A DNA stretch of 64,000 nt from Xanthobacter oligotrophicus (GTDB lineage Bacteria; Pseudomonadota; Alphaproteobacteria; Rhizobiales; Xanthobacteraceae). The stretch covers positions 62,001 to 126,000 of the forward strand of contig NZ_VTTL01000003.1 of the NCBI RefSeq assembly GCF_008364685.1. Reading direction: 5' to 3'. The position numbers and the translations under genes were made by a program. The first letter of the stretch is position 1, and each line of letters begins with the position of its first letter. Shown in pieces: positions 18,582 to 26,296 of this stretch. The notes under the pieces were generated by a model. That model ran no database searches and was not told the origin of the DNA. It worked only from the letters and a program-made list of their open reading frames with translations.

Positions 18582-19863
18582 CCGACTGAAGGGCAAGGGG
18601 GGTCCGGGCGAGGCGCCAGGCGCCGAAGATCCGCCGCGCGTGCGCCCCTTCCCGCCCCGCCCCCAGCGCCCGGCCGAGGAGCGTCCCCTGCCTGCGGAGG
18701 CGGACGACCTCGACGCCCTCTTGAGCGACATCGCCTCCGGCCTGTCGGGCAGCCGCGCCGCGAGCCCGGCGTCCGAGCCGGAGAGCCCGCTCCACCGCAG
18801 GCCGCGGCTCGACGAGCGCCCGCGCCTTGAGCAGGAGCCGGCGCCCGTGCAGCCGCAGGCTCCGGCCCGCGAGATCCCCACGCGCGACGCCCTGACGCGC
18901 GAGGCGCCCGCCTTCATCGCCCCGGCGGCGCGGGAACCGGAGGGCCGGACACGCCCCGAGGCCGCCTTCGACGAGGCGGAGTTCGAACGGCGCCTGTTGG
19001 CGGAGACCTTCGCCGAGGAACCCGGCTTCGATTCGCCCGCCCCGCCGGCTGCCGACGCGGAACTCCTGCAGGCCGAACCGGAGCCCGAACCGGAGCCGGA
19101 GCCCCCGGAGGACACCCGCACGCCGGAAGCGCAGATGGCGGCCGCCCTCGCCGCCGCCTCCGCCGGGGAATACGAAACCGCCCTCTCCATCTGGGAGCCC
19201 CTGGCCCGCACCGGCAATGCGCGGGCGCAGAACAATATCGGCGCCTGCTTCATCGACGGCCTCGGCGTGGACAAGGACCTGGACCTTGCCCGCCGCTGGC
19301 TGGAACTCTCTGCCGAGGGCGGCGACCCGGTGGGCCGGCGCAACCTTGCCACCCTCCACTTCAAGGGCGAGGGCGTGGCCCAGGACTATGCCAAGGCCGC
19401 AGCGCTCTATCTCGCCGCCGCCGAAGACGGCGACGGCCCGGCGCAGGACATGCTGAGCTGGATGCTGCTGGAAGGCGAGGTCATCCCCTCCGATCCGGTC
19501 GAGGCCCGGCGCTGGGCGCTGGCCGCCGCCGACCAGGGCATCGCCTCGTCCATGACGCGGCTGGGCATGATCGCCCACAATGCCCTCGGCATGGAACGCG
19601 ATGCGGTGGAAGCCGCCCGCTGGTGGCGCAAGGGCGCCGAGGCCGGCGATGCCGACGGGCAGGCCATGCTCGGCGCGGCCTGCCACATGGGCGCCGGCGT
19701 GACACGTGACCGCGTCGCCGCCTTCGCCTGGCTGCTGCGGGCCCGCGCCGGCAAGAGCGCGCTGGCGGAGCGCTTCTTCGATGCCGTGCGCACCACCCTG
19801 ACGCCGGAGGAGGAATCCGCCGCCCAGCGTCGCGCCGCCATCCCGCTGGGGGAGCTGCCCTGA
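18568..19863 (+). CDS. Sel1-repeat protein embedded between selA and selB
   Basis: A 431-residue protein. Residues about 1-195 are a disordered, Pro/Glu/Arg-rich region ending in an Glu-Pro repeat. Residues about 196-400 contain several Sel1-like (TPR-like) repeats, recognisable as [62 protein letters not shown] and later units. Sel1 repeats are protein-interaction scaffolds. No signal peptide is visible. It overlaps selA by 14 bp and ends one base before selB, so it is co-translated with the selenocysteine machinery. It is not one of the known Sec factors. An assembly or regulatory role is only inferred from position. Confidence 0.85.
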   Translation: MSWLDRLKGKGGPGEAPGAEDPPRVRPFPPRPQRPAEERPLPAEADDLDALLSDIASGLSGSRAASPASEPESPLHRRPRLDERPRLEQEPAPVQPQAPAREIPTRDALTREAPAFIAPAAREPEGRTRPEAAFDEAEFERRLLAETFAEEPGFDSPAPPAADAELLQAEPEPEPEPEPPEDTRTPEAQMAAALAAASAGEYETALSIWEPLARTGNARAQNNIGACFIDGLGVDKDLDLARRWLELSAEGGDPVGRRNLATLHFKGEGVAQDYAKAAALYLAAAEDGDGPAQDMLSWMLLEGEVIPSDPVEARRWALAAADQGIASSMTRLGMIAHNALGMERDAVEAARWWRKGAEAGDADGQAMLGAACHMGAGVTRDRVAAFAWLLRARAGKSALAERFFDAVRTTLTPEEESAAQRRAAIPLGELP

Positions 19864-19864
19864 C

Positions 19865-21982
19865 GTGATCATCGGCACGGCCGGACATATCGACCATGGC
19901 AAGACCACGCTGGTGCGTGCCCTCACCGGTGTCGATACCGACCGGCTGAAGGAGGAGAAGGCGCGGGGCATCTCCATCGACCTCGGCTTCGCCTACCTGC
20001 CTCTGGAGGGCGAGGGGACGAGCCGTGAGGAAGCCCCCCCTTTGGTGCTGGGCTTCGTGGACGTGCCGGGGCACGAGAAGTTCGTGCACACCATGCTGTC
20101 GGGGGCCAGCGGCATCGATTTCGCCCTGCTGGTGGTGGCCGCCGACGACGGGGTGATGCCCCAGACCCGCGAACACCTTGCCATCCTCAACCTCCTCGGC
20201 ATCCGCCAAGGCATCGTCGCCCTCACCAAGGCCGACCTCGTGGACGCCGAGCGCCGCGCCGCGGTCGAGGCGGAGATCGCCGCCCTCCTCGCCCCCACCG
20301 CCCTTGCCGGCGCGCCCATCCATGCGGTTTCCGCGCCCACCGGCGAAGGCATCGCCGCCTTGCGCGATGCCCTCGCGGCGGCGGCGCGGCAGCTGGGGCA
20401 GCGGGCGGCGGGCGGGCGCTTCCGCCTCGCGGTGGACCGCAGCTTCACCCTCGCCGGGGCGGGCACTGTGGTGACGGGAACGGTGCTGTCGGGAACCGTG
20501 CGCGTGGGCGACCGGGTGGTGGTCAGCCCGTCCGGCCTTCCCGCTCGCGTGCGCTCCATAAGGGCGCAGGACCGGGTGGCGGAGGCGGGCGTCGCCGGCG
20601 ACCGCTGCGGGCTCAACCTCGCCGGCGAGGACATCAGCAAGAGCGCCATCGCCCGCGGCGACGTGGTGCTCGATCCGGCACTGCACGCCCCCGCCGACCA
20701 TATCGACGCCGAACTCACCGTGCTCGCGAGCGAGAAGCGCCCCATCGCCCAATGGCTCCCGGTGCGCCTGCACCATGCGGCGCGGGAGGTGGGCGCGCGG
20801 CTGGTGCTGCTGGGGGATTCCATCGCCCCCGGCGCGGCCGCCAAGGTGCAGTTGGTGCTGGAGGCGCCCATCGCCGCCGCCGTGGGCGACCGCTTCGTCA
20901 TCCGCGATACCTCGGCCCAGCGCACCATCGGCGGCGGGCGCTTCCTTGATCTGCGCGGCCCCAAGCGCAAGCGGCGCACCCCCGAGCGGCTGGCACAGCT
21001 CGACGCCCTCGCCGCGCGCGATCCCGCCACCGCGCTTGCGGCCCTGCTGGCCATCGAGCCCTTCTTCACCGACCTCTCCGCCTTCGCCCGCGACCACATC
21101 CTCACCGCCGAGGAGACCGAGGCGCTGGCCGCCCGCCTCGGTATCGTCAAGCTTGCGGCCGGCGACGCGACCCTCGCCGTCGCCGCCGACCGCTTCGCCG
21201 ATTTCACCCGCCAGTTGCTGGCGGCGCTGGAAGCCTTCCACGCCGAAAATCCGGACCTGCCGGGCATGGGCCGCGAGCGGCTGCGCCTGCTGCTGGTACC
21301 GCGCCTGCCCGCGCCGGCCTTCCTCGCCGCCCTGGAAAGCCTCGGCGAAACGGTGAAGCGCGAGGGCGCCTGGGTGCGCCAGGCTGGCTTCGAGGTGCGC
21401 CTGTCCGCCGCCGACGAGGCCCTGTGGGACCGCATCGCCCCCCTCATCGGCGGCACCGAACGCTTCCGCCCGCCGCGGGTGCGCGACCTCGCCGGCCTGC
21501 TGGGCGTGGCCGAGCCGGAGATGCGGCGCCTTATGAAGCTCGCCGGCCGCACGGGGCGCGTGGACGAGGTGGCCCACGACCATTTCTTCCTGCGCCCGGT
21601 GGTGGCGGAGATGGTGGAGATCCTCGCCCGCCTGTCGGGCGCGCGCATGAAGGATGAATTCACCGCCGCCCAGTTCCGCGACGAGGTCTCCAACGGGCGC
21701 AAGGTGGCGATCCAGATCCTCGACTTCTTCGACCGCCACGGCGTCACCCTGCGCCGGGGCGATCTGCGCCGCATCAACCCGTTCCGGCTGGACCTGTTCG
21801 CCGGCTCGGGAAATGATGCGGCGCTAAGCGATTCGCCGGCGCCGCCCGCGCGGGGAAGAGAAGCGTCCCTGGTGGGGCGTCCGGACTTCAAATCCGGGAG
21901 GGGCCGCGAGCCGGTCCTTGGTGGGTTCGACTCCCACTCTCTTCCGCCAGATTCCCCAAAAGCCTTGGGAAAGACGCCATGA
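19865..21982 (+). CDS. selB: Selenocysteine-specific elongation factor SelB
   Basis: SelB delivers Sec-tRNA(Sec) to the ribosome at UGA codons marked by a SECIS hairpin. The GTG start gives [16 protein letters not shown]. GTPase motifs are G1 GHIDHGKT, G3 DVPGHE and G4 TKAD, followed by EF-Tu-like domains II and III and a C-terminal winged-helix region that binds the SECIS. The frame is 705 residues, longer than E. coli SelB (about 614). The recognisable SelB sequence ends near residue 650 ([17 protein letters not shown]), and the remaining 50 or so residues are encoded by linker and by the tRNA-Sec gene, which lies wholly within this frame. The stop overlaps the next start (ATGA). The true in vivo C-terminus is uncertain. 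Confidence 0.94.
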   Translation: MIIGTAGHIDHGKTTLVRALTGVDTDRLKEEKARGISIDLGFAYLPLEGEGTSREEAPPLVLGFVDVPGHEKFVHTMLSGASGIDFALLVVAADDGVMPQTREHLAILNLLGIRQGIVALTKADLVDAERRAAVEAEIAALLAPTALAGAPIHAVSAPTGEGIAALRDALAAAARQLGQRAAGGRFRLAVDRSFTLAGAGTVVTGTVLSGTVRVGDRVVVSPSGLPARVRSIRAQDRVAEAGVAGDRCGLNLAGEDISKSAIARGDVVLDPALHAPADHIDAELTVLASEKRPIAQWLPVRLHHAAREVGARLVLLGDSIAPGAAAKVQLVLEAPIAAAVGDRFVIRDTSAQRTIGGGRFLDLRGPKRKRRTPERLAQLDALAARDPATALAALLAIEPFFTDLSAFARDHILTAEETEALAARLGIVKLAAGDATLAVAADRFADFTRQLLAALEAFHAENPDLPGMGRERLRLLLVPRLPAPAFLAALESLGETVKREGAWVRQAGFEVRLSAADEALWDRIAPLIGGTERFRPPRVRDLAGLLGVAEPEMRRLMKLAGRTGRVDEVAHDHFFLRPVVAEMVEILARLSGARMKDEFTAAQFRDEVSNGRKVAIQILDFFDRHGVTLRRGDLRRINPFRLDLFAGSGNDAALSDSPAPPARGREASLVGRPDFKSGRGREPVLGGFDSHSLPPDSPKALGKTP
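21854..21949 (+). tRNA. selC: tRNA-Sec (anticodon TCA)
   Basis: A 96-nt tRNA with encoded CCA. The acceptor stem has 8 bp (GGAAGAGA with TCTCTTCC), the T-arm is GTGGG-TTCGACT-CCCAC (5 bp, giving the bacterial 8/5 fold), and the variable arm is long. The anticodon loop CTTCAAA has TCA at 21888-21890. The discriminator is G. It is closely similar to the E. coli selC sequence. It lies inside the 3' end of the selB reading frame on the same strand, so selB mRNA and the tRNA precursor must share a transcript or overlapping transcripts. Confidence 0.97.
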
Positions 21983-22485
21983 CCCCGGAGCCTGAACCGC
22001 CCGCGCACGAGGCGGCGGTCCCCGCCGCGCCCTCCCCTGCCCCGCCCTCCCCTGCCCGCGCGGCCTTCCTCGCCCGGCTCGATGCGGCCAAGCTCGAGGC
22101 CGGCGTGGCGGAGACCGACTTCCGCCGCACGGCGGCCCTGCGCATCGAACAGCTCGCCGCAGCCCGCGCCCATGCCTGGCGGCGCGCCGACCTCATGGCC
22201 GCGCTGGTCGCCGCCGTGGATGCAACGGAGGACGCCGAGATGGCGGTCGCCGCCGGGCAGGCGCTGCTGCGCACCCGGCTCGGCTGGACCACCGACAGCG
22301 ACGCCCGCACCGAGGTGCTCACCCGCTTCGCCGCCGTCGCCCTGGCCCTCAGCGAGGCCGATGCCGGCGGCGCGCCCGAAACCACCCTCGCCGCCTTCGA
22401 GGACTGGTACCTTGAGACCCGGCAGAGCCCGTTCTGGTACCTGTTCGAGCACTATCTGACCGACACGCCCCTGGTGGATTATTGA
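21979..22485 (+). CDS. Hypothetical protein downstream of selB/tRNA-Sec
   Basis: A 168-residue cytoplasmic-looking protein with a Pro/Ala-rich N-terminus (about residues 1-28) and a mostly helical, Ala-rich body ending FWYLFEHYLTDTPLVDY. No family recognised. Its start overlaps the selB stop (ATGA), suggesting translational coupling if the long selB frame is translated. The bases for its last residues and stop codon form the left copy of a 15-bp direct repeat that flanks the AT-rich insert. Confidence 0.7.
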   Translation: MTPEPEPPAHEAAVPAAPSPAPPSPARAAFLARLDAAKLEAGVAETDFRRTAALRIEQLAAARAHAWRRADLMAALVAAVDATEDAEMAVAAGQALLRTRLGWTTDSDARTEVLTRFAAVALALSEADAGGAPETTLAAFEDWYLETRQSPFWYLFEHYLTDTPLVDY

Positions 22486-23145
22486 GCGTGCGCTTTAGCT
22501 CGAAGTGCATACCGGCTCTCGCGGCAGACAGTGAAATTTAATAGAATACAATTATGGGAACGATTCTCGGCGGATAGAATAATGAACGCAGTTCTCGGGA
22601 CAATCCTGTTGTTTCTGTCATTCGCAATAATGGCTGCGCTCAATAAGGAGCACCGCGATAGGACTGGTGTAAACATGCCCTCCCGCAAGGCTATGGGCAG
22701 GATCCGGCGCAGAGCAAGGCAAAAAGGCATTAGCGAAGCGGATGCTTATGAACACTGGGTAACTCGAAAGCAGAAATTAGCGCATTTCGCGCCTGAAACT
22801 GCGCCAATCCAACAACCTGATACTTTTACACCGGAACCCAAATACCAATCGGCACGACCAGAACCCTACAAAGAGCTAACCTTAGATGATCTTAATATCA
22901 TAAGCGAACGACTGGGATTCAATATTAAAAAACAGTCGTTCGGCTTATTTTATATTATTGGTTCTAACGGGAATCTATTGGAAAACCCATTCTCAAAACC
23001 CAACGAATCAAATACAGATTTTAATAAGCGAGATTTGGACGATTTCCTCCTTATTTCCAGAAGGCGAATTCGTCCCTAAAGACATTCTGACTGACCTGAT
23101 TATGATAATGCCACGCTCTGAACCTCTGGATGGATTATTGAGCGT
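22475..23145. mobile_element. AT-rich 656-bp insert bounded by 15-bp direct repeats
   Basis: The sequence TGGATTATTGAGCGT occurs at 22475-22489 and again at 23131-23145. The 641 bp between the copies are far richer in A and T than anything around them and hold one orphan gene. Deleting one copy plus the interior would place the gene at 23152 about 11 bp after the stop at 22485, in keeping with the tight spacing of the neighbouring operon. No transposase, integrase or terminal inverted repeat is visible, so the mechanism is unknown. Confidence 0.65.
22582..23079 (+). CDS. Orphan single-pass membrane protein in AT-rich insert
   Basis: The frame from ATG 22582 encodes 165 residues; a GTG at 22531 would add 17 more. 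An N-terminal hydrophobic helix (NAVLGTILLFLSFAIMAAL, about residues 2-20) is followed by a very basic stretch (SRKAMGRIRRRARQKG) and a polar C-terminal half rich in Asn, Lys, Ile and Phe. This amino-acid use is unlike the window's other proteins. No family recognised. Base and codon composition point to recent acquisition. No strong ribosome-binding site was seen. Confidence 0.55.
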   Translation: MNAVLGTILLFLSFAIMAALNKEHRDRTGVNMPSRKAMGRIRRRARQKGISEADAYEHWVTRKQKLAHFAPETAPIQQPDTFTPEPKYQSARPEPYKELTLDDLNIISERLGFNIKKQSFGLFYIIGSNGNLLENPFSKPNESNTDFNKRDLDDFLLISRRRIRP

Positions 23146-23151
23146 CCGGGC

Positions 23152-23559
23152 ATGGCCAAGATGAAGACCGCCAAGAAGACGACCCGCAAGGCCACCGATT
23201 TCGACCGCTGGCTGTCCGCCACCTATGGCGACAACGGCAGCTTCACCGCGCTGGTGGTGCTGGTGCGCATCGAGGAGCCGCAGGTGCTGCCGCTCGCCTC
23301 CACCTTCCTCAACATCGTCGGCGACGAGGTGATCTGGGCCGAGGTGGCCGCCCTGTTCGCCGGGGCCGGGCAGGCCTGGGACGGCGCCGCCTTCTTCGCC
23401 CAGACGGATGCCGATGGTCCGCTGGAGAACGGCGAGGCGCGCGGGCGCCTGCGGGCGCTGGAAGGACGGATCGACGCCGACCGGCTGGTGATCAACCAGG
23501 GCGACTTCTTCGATGCCAAGGGTCGCCGGCTGAAGGTGGAAGAGATCTCCCCCAATTGA
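23152..23559 (+). CDS. Hypothetical protein
   Basis: A 135-residue soluble protein with a Lys/Thr-rich start (MAKMKTAKKTTRKATDFDRWL) and an alpha/beta body (TALVVLVRIEEPQVLPLASTFLNIVGDEVIWAEVAALFAGAG). No family recognised. Before the AT-rich insertion it probably directly followed the gene ending at 22485 and so belonged to the selA-selB transcription unit. A second possible start is the ATG at 23161. A dispersed palindromic repeat begins right after its stop. Confidence 0.68.
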   Translation: MAKMKTAKKTTRKATDFDRWLSATYGDNGSFTALVVLVRIEEPQVLPLASTFLNIVGDEVIWAEVAALFAGAGQAWDGAAFFAQTDADGPLENGEARGRLRALEGRIDADRLVINQGDFFDAKGRRLKVEEISPN

Positions 23560-23560
23560 G

Positions 23561-23642
23561 ACCATCGGCTTCGGTCTTCGACCGATGCCACGTGGGTAGG
23601 CTCAAGGTGGGTAGGCTCAAGCGCCGCGCGGCTATTGGTATG
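23561..23642. repeat. Dispersed intergenic repeat, short copy
   Basis: It shares the order ACCATCG, TCGGTCTTCGACCGATGCCA, GTGGGT, GCTCAA, CGCCGCGCGG and a terminal ATTGGTATGA with the copy at 44334-44436. It contains the small palindrome CGGTC-TTC-GACCG. In this copy a 15-nt piece, gtgggtaggctcaag, is duplicated in tandem, and the long hairpin of the other copy is missing. It lies between two convergent genes. Confidence 0.7.
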
Positions 23643-23660
23643 AGCGGACGCTTCGCCCGC

Positions 23661-24362
23661 CTATTCGATGGGGAAATCGAAATAGGTGTCCGGAAACGGC
23701 TCGGCCTTCAGGGTGAAGTGCCACCATTCCTTGTCGAACGGCTGGAAGCCGTGGCGCGCCATAAGGCCGGAGAGCCGGTCGCGGTTCGCCTTCTGCGCCT
23801 TGGTCACCGCATCCGAGCCCGGCCACGAGCGCGGGCTGAACAGGTCGAAGGGCGTGCCCATGTCGAGATCGGCGCCGGTGGCGCGGTCGAACAGGGTCAG
23901 GTCCAGGGTCGAGCCGCGCGAGTGGCCGGAGCGGGCGGCGATATAGCCTTCGGCGAACAGGTCCTTCTTGTCCACGTCGGGATAGAAGGTGGCCTTGGTG
24001 CGGGTGTCGGCGAGATCGCTCGCCCAGCGGGCGAAGTGCGCCACCGCGCGGGCGGGGCGGTAGCAATCGAACAGGCGCAGCCCGAGCCCGCCGGCCTTCG
24101 CTTCCGCCGCCACGGCGGCCAGCGCCTCGGCGGCCGGACGGGTGAGGAAGCAGCGCGCGGCGCCATAGCCGTCCACCCGCGTGCCGACGAAATTGTCCGA
24201 GCCGAAATAGCGCACGTCGAACACGGCGTCCGGCACCATTGTGGCCACGTCCACGAACAGGGCCGGACGGTCGGTGCGGGCATCGGCCGCCAGCGGCAGG
24301 CCGGCGATGCTCAGGGCAAGGGCAGCGGGCTTCACCAGTCGGTCCATCAGGAAAGAGGGCAT
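23661..24362 (-). CDS. D-Ala-D-Ala dipeptidase, VanX/DdpX type (peptidase M15)
   Basis: A 233-residue protein with an N-terminal signal (MDRLVKPAALALSIAGLPLAADA). The zinc peptidase core has the M15D motifs SGHSRGSTLDLTL (metal ligands His and Asp) and EWWHF (catalytic Glu and third ligand His). VanX-like enzymes hydrolyse D-Ala-D-Ala; chromosomal homologues outside van clusters probably recycle or trim peptidoglycan-derived dipeptides in the periplasm. No van genes surround it, so glycopeptide resistance should not be inferred. The ATG at 24362 is the start of the recognisable signal region; the longer frame covers repetitive intergenic DNA. Confidence 0.87.
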   Translation of the reverse strand: MPSFLMDRLVKPAALALSIAGLPLAADARTDRPALFVDVATMVPDAVFDVRYFGSDNFVGTRVDGYGAARCFLTRPAAEALAAVAAEAKAGGLGLRLFDCYRPARAVAHFARWASDLADTRTKATFYPDVDKKDLFAEGYIAARSGHSRGSTLDLTLFDRATGADLDMGTPFDLFSPRSWPGSDAVTKAQKANRDRLSGLMARHGFQPFDKEWWHFTLKAEPFPDTYFDFPIE

Positions 24363-24788
24363 GGCGCGGGTCGCGGGGAGACGGTGTGCGCGATCATATG
24401 AGCGTCCCGCGCCGAAGAAAACCGGTGGGGGACGGCGGTCGTATCTCAGCTTGAAAACAATCTCCATCGGCCCCCTCTCCCGCTTGCGGGGGAGGGTCGG
24501 GGTGGGGGCAGAGCGCCCCGGGCAGAACACCGGCGGCGGGACAGCGGAGAGAGCCTGCCCCCACCCTGCCCCCACCCTGCCCTCCCCCGCCCGAACTCGG
24601 CTGTTGCCGAGTTCGGCTTCCGAGAGCCGAGGCCGGAAACATCCGGCCTCGGGCGGGAGAGGGTTCACCGGCGTCTCTCAATCCCGAACCCTGCCCGCCA
24701 CCCGTCCCGGCGCCCCCTGCCCCCGCCACGCTCTGGCGGAAACGGACGGACAGGGCTATCCCTCCCCGCCTGAGCGGGAGAGCGTGGC
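24363..24788. other. Palindrome-rich intergenic block
   Basis: This 426-bp region has no credible gene. It contains tandem CTGCCCCCAC repeats (about 24555-24580) and a nested palindromic structure listed separately. The content resembles intergenic repeat families of GC-rich alphaproteobacteria rather than coding DNA. Confidence 0.6.
24580..24663. repeat. Nested palindrome able to form a three-way junction
   Basis: An outer inverted repeat (24580-24592 with 24651-24663, one mismatch) encloses two perfect 10-bp hairpins. These are CCGAACTCGG/CCGAGTTCGG (24591-24600 with 24607-24616, loop 6) and CCGAGGCCGG/CCGGCCTCGG (24627-24636 with 24643-24652, loop 6). The structure is symmetric on both strands, as in REP/BIME-type repeats. 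Confidence 0.75.
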
Positions 24789-25541
24789 GTGATCGTCGAT
24801 CCGGTGTTCTATGCGGCGGCGGTGCCGGCCACGATCCTTGTGGGCATGTCGAAAGGCGGGTTCACCGGCCTGTCGGTCCTCGCCCAGCCCATCCTGGCGC
24901 TGGCCATGTCGCCCATCCAGGCCGCCGCGATCCTTCTGCCCGTGCTCATCGTGCAGGACGTGGTGAGCCTTTATGCCTATTGGCGGCGCTGGAGCGTGGC
25001 CGAGCTGCTCCGCACCCTGCCGGCCGCGGTGGCGGGCATCGTCATCGGCTACCTGCTGGCGGCGTCCGTCTCCGACCAGGCGGTGGCCCTGGGCATCGGG
25101 CTGCTCTCCATCGCCGAGGCCGGCCGCCATGCCCTGTCGAAGGGGCTCAAGCGACCGGCGGGCGAGGCGGGGCGGGGGTCGGCGGCGCTGTGGAGCGCGG
25201 TGGCGGGCTTCGTGAGCATGATCGCCAATGCCGGCGGCCCGCCCATGATGATCTACCTGCTGCGCCGGCCCCGCCTTTCGCCCGAGCAATTCGCGGCGAC
25301 GACGGCGGCCTTCTTCTCGGTGGTCAACTGGGTGAAGGTGCCGTTCTTCCTCGCCCTCGGCCAGATCACGGGGGCGAACCTTGCCACCTCGGCGGTGCTG
25401 CTGCCGGTGGCGGTAATCGCCACCTTTGCCGGCGTGCAGCTGGTGCGGCGCGTGCCGGCTGACCGCTTCTTCGGCATCATCTACCTCATCCTCGCCGCGG
25501 TGGGCGCGAAGCTGGTCGTTGACGGCCTGCCGGGCTTCTGA
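24789..25541 (+). CDS. TauE/SafE family permease
   Basis: A 250-residue polytopic membrane protein of the TauE/SafE family. The first motif is VGMSKGGFTGLSVLAQPILAL, and the repeat in the second half is ANAGGPPMMIYLLRRPRLSPEQFAATTAAFF. It is likely to export sulfite, sulfonate or another small anion. It uses a GTG start preceded by GGGAG. It is only distantly similar to the paralogue at 2509. It is followed by a convergent MarR regulator, so it stands alone. Confidence 0.87.
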   Translation: MIVDPVFYAAAVPATILVGMSKGGFTGLSVLAQPILALAMSPIQAAAILLPVLIVQDVVSLYAYWRRWSVAELLRTLPAAVAGIVIGYLLAASVSDQAVALGIGLLSIAEAGRHALSKGLKRPAGEAGRGSAALWSAVAGFVSMIANAGGPPMMIYLLRRPRLSPEQFAATTAAFFSVVNWVKVPFFLALGQITGANLATSAVLLPVAVIATFAGVQLVRRVPADRFFGIIYLILAAVGAKLVVDGLPGF

Positions 25542-25615
25542 GGCCGCCGGCACGAGCCTGCCGCCGACTGCCCTCTCTTTGGGCGCCTGTTCCTTAGACT
25601 ATGGCCTGCCCATAA

Positions 25616-26128
25616 TTAGAGCAGGTCAAAAGGCGCCTGCCGCCCGCCGTGCGCAGCGACTATTTTCTTCATAATTTCAATGATTTGAACCCGCTCTTCG
25701 GGGCTGAGCATCTCCACGGTCGCGGCGTGGGCCTGGCGGGCCGTGGCTTCCATCTCCTCCAGCAGGCGGCGCCCCTCCGGCGTCAGCGCGCAGCTCTGGG
25801 AACGGCGGTCGGTGGCCGAGGTCCCGCGCCGCACCAGACCCCGCGCCTCAAGGCGTTTGAGGGCTCCGGTGGTGGTGGTGCGGTCCAGCGCCACGATGCG
25901 CGCAAGGGTGGTCTGGTCCGCCGCCTCCCGCCCCGCGAGGGCGGACAGAAGGCTGTACTGCACCGGCGTTACACCGAACGGGGCGCACAGCTCAGAAAAC
26001 AGGCTGACATGGATCTGGTGCACCCGCCGGGCAAGGAAGCCCGGCCGGTCGGACAGTGGCCAGCCCGCGTCCGCCAGGCTTTCCGGCTCTGCTTTGGATG
26101 TATCTGATTTTGCTTGCGATTTTGTCAC
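25616..26128 (-). CDS. MarR-family transcriptional regulator
   Basis: A 170-residue regulator with a GTG start. The winged helix-turn-helix covers about residues 60-130 (YSLLSALAGREAADQTTLARIVALDRTTTTGALKRLEARGLVRRG, then DRRSQSCALTPEGRRLL). MarR proteins usually repress divergent catabolic genes and are released by a ligand. It is transcribed away from the amidohydrolase-to-Liv array, and the shared intergenic region holds a perfect 14-bp palindrome that is the obvious operator candidate. Confidence 0.87.
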   Translation of the reverse strand: MTKSQAKSDTSKAEPESLADAGWPLSDRPGFLARRVHQIHVSLFSELCAPFGVTPVQYSLLSALAGREAADQTTLARIVALDRTTTTGALKRLEARGLVRRGTSATDRRSQSCALTPEGRRLLEEMEATARQAHAATVEMLSPEERVQIIEIMKKIVAAHGGRQAPFDLL

Positions 26129-26166
26129 GCCCGCGACCCCCTCCGGCGGCCCGGCCGGTCGTTGTT

Positions 26167-26180
26167 TTGATCCAGATCAA
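26167..26180. promoter_or_regulatory. FNR/FixK/Anr-type binding site
   Basis: TTGATCCAGATCAA is a perfect match to the TTGAT-N4-ATCAA consensus for FNR/FixK-family regulators. It lies 117 bp upstream of the amidohydrolase start and 39 bp upstream of the MarR start, so it could serve either gene. Confidence 0.65.
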
Positions 26181-26184
26181 ATTC

Positions 26185-26200
26185 TGGCACATGCCATGCA
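26185..26200 (+). promoter_or_regulatory. Sigma-54-like -24/-12 element (tentative)
   Basis: TGGCACATGCCATGCA has GG and GC separated by 10 bp and differs from TGGCAC-N5-TTGCA at one position. There is no enhancer-binding protein gene nearby, so a chance match is quite possible. Confidence 0.3.
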
Positions 26201-26211
26201 TAATCAAAATA

Positions 26212-26225
26212 CGAAGTATACTTCG
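26212..26225. promoter_or_regulatory. Palindromic operator candidate for the MarR regulator
   Basis: CGAAGTATACTTCG is a perfect 14-bp palindrome between the divergent MarR and amidohydrolase genes. MarR-family operators are typically palindromes of this size, and its TATACT could also be part of a -10 element. Confidence 0.6.
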
Positions 26226-26296
26226 CTTTTTCAATGTGGCGCGCCACCGCGCACAGACCGCGCACACAGAGTGCGCAAACATGGACGGAGATCCAG

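Noticed and set aside
17145-19364. Long minus-strand frame opposite selA and the Sel1-repeat gene
   Set aside because: It is Ser/Gly/Arg-rich and antisense to two supported genes, with no ribosome-binding site or homologous motif.
23661-24362. Vancomycin-resistance vanX
   Set aside because: The motifs match the VanX/DdpX family, but there is no vanH, vanA or vanRS nearby, and Gram-negative homologues have housekeeping roles.
24541-24663. CRISPR-like array
   Set aside because: The repeats are nested palindromes and short tandem units without regular spacers, and no cas genes are present.
24363-24668. N-terminal extension of the VanX-like protein
   Set aside because: The extension would be encoded by palindromic repeat DNA, and a proper signal peptide begins at the ATG at 24362.
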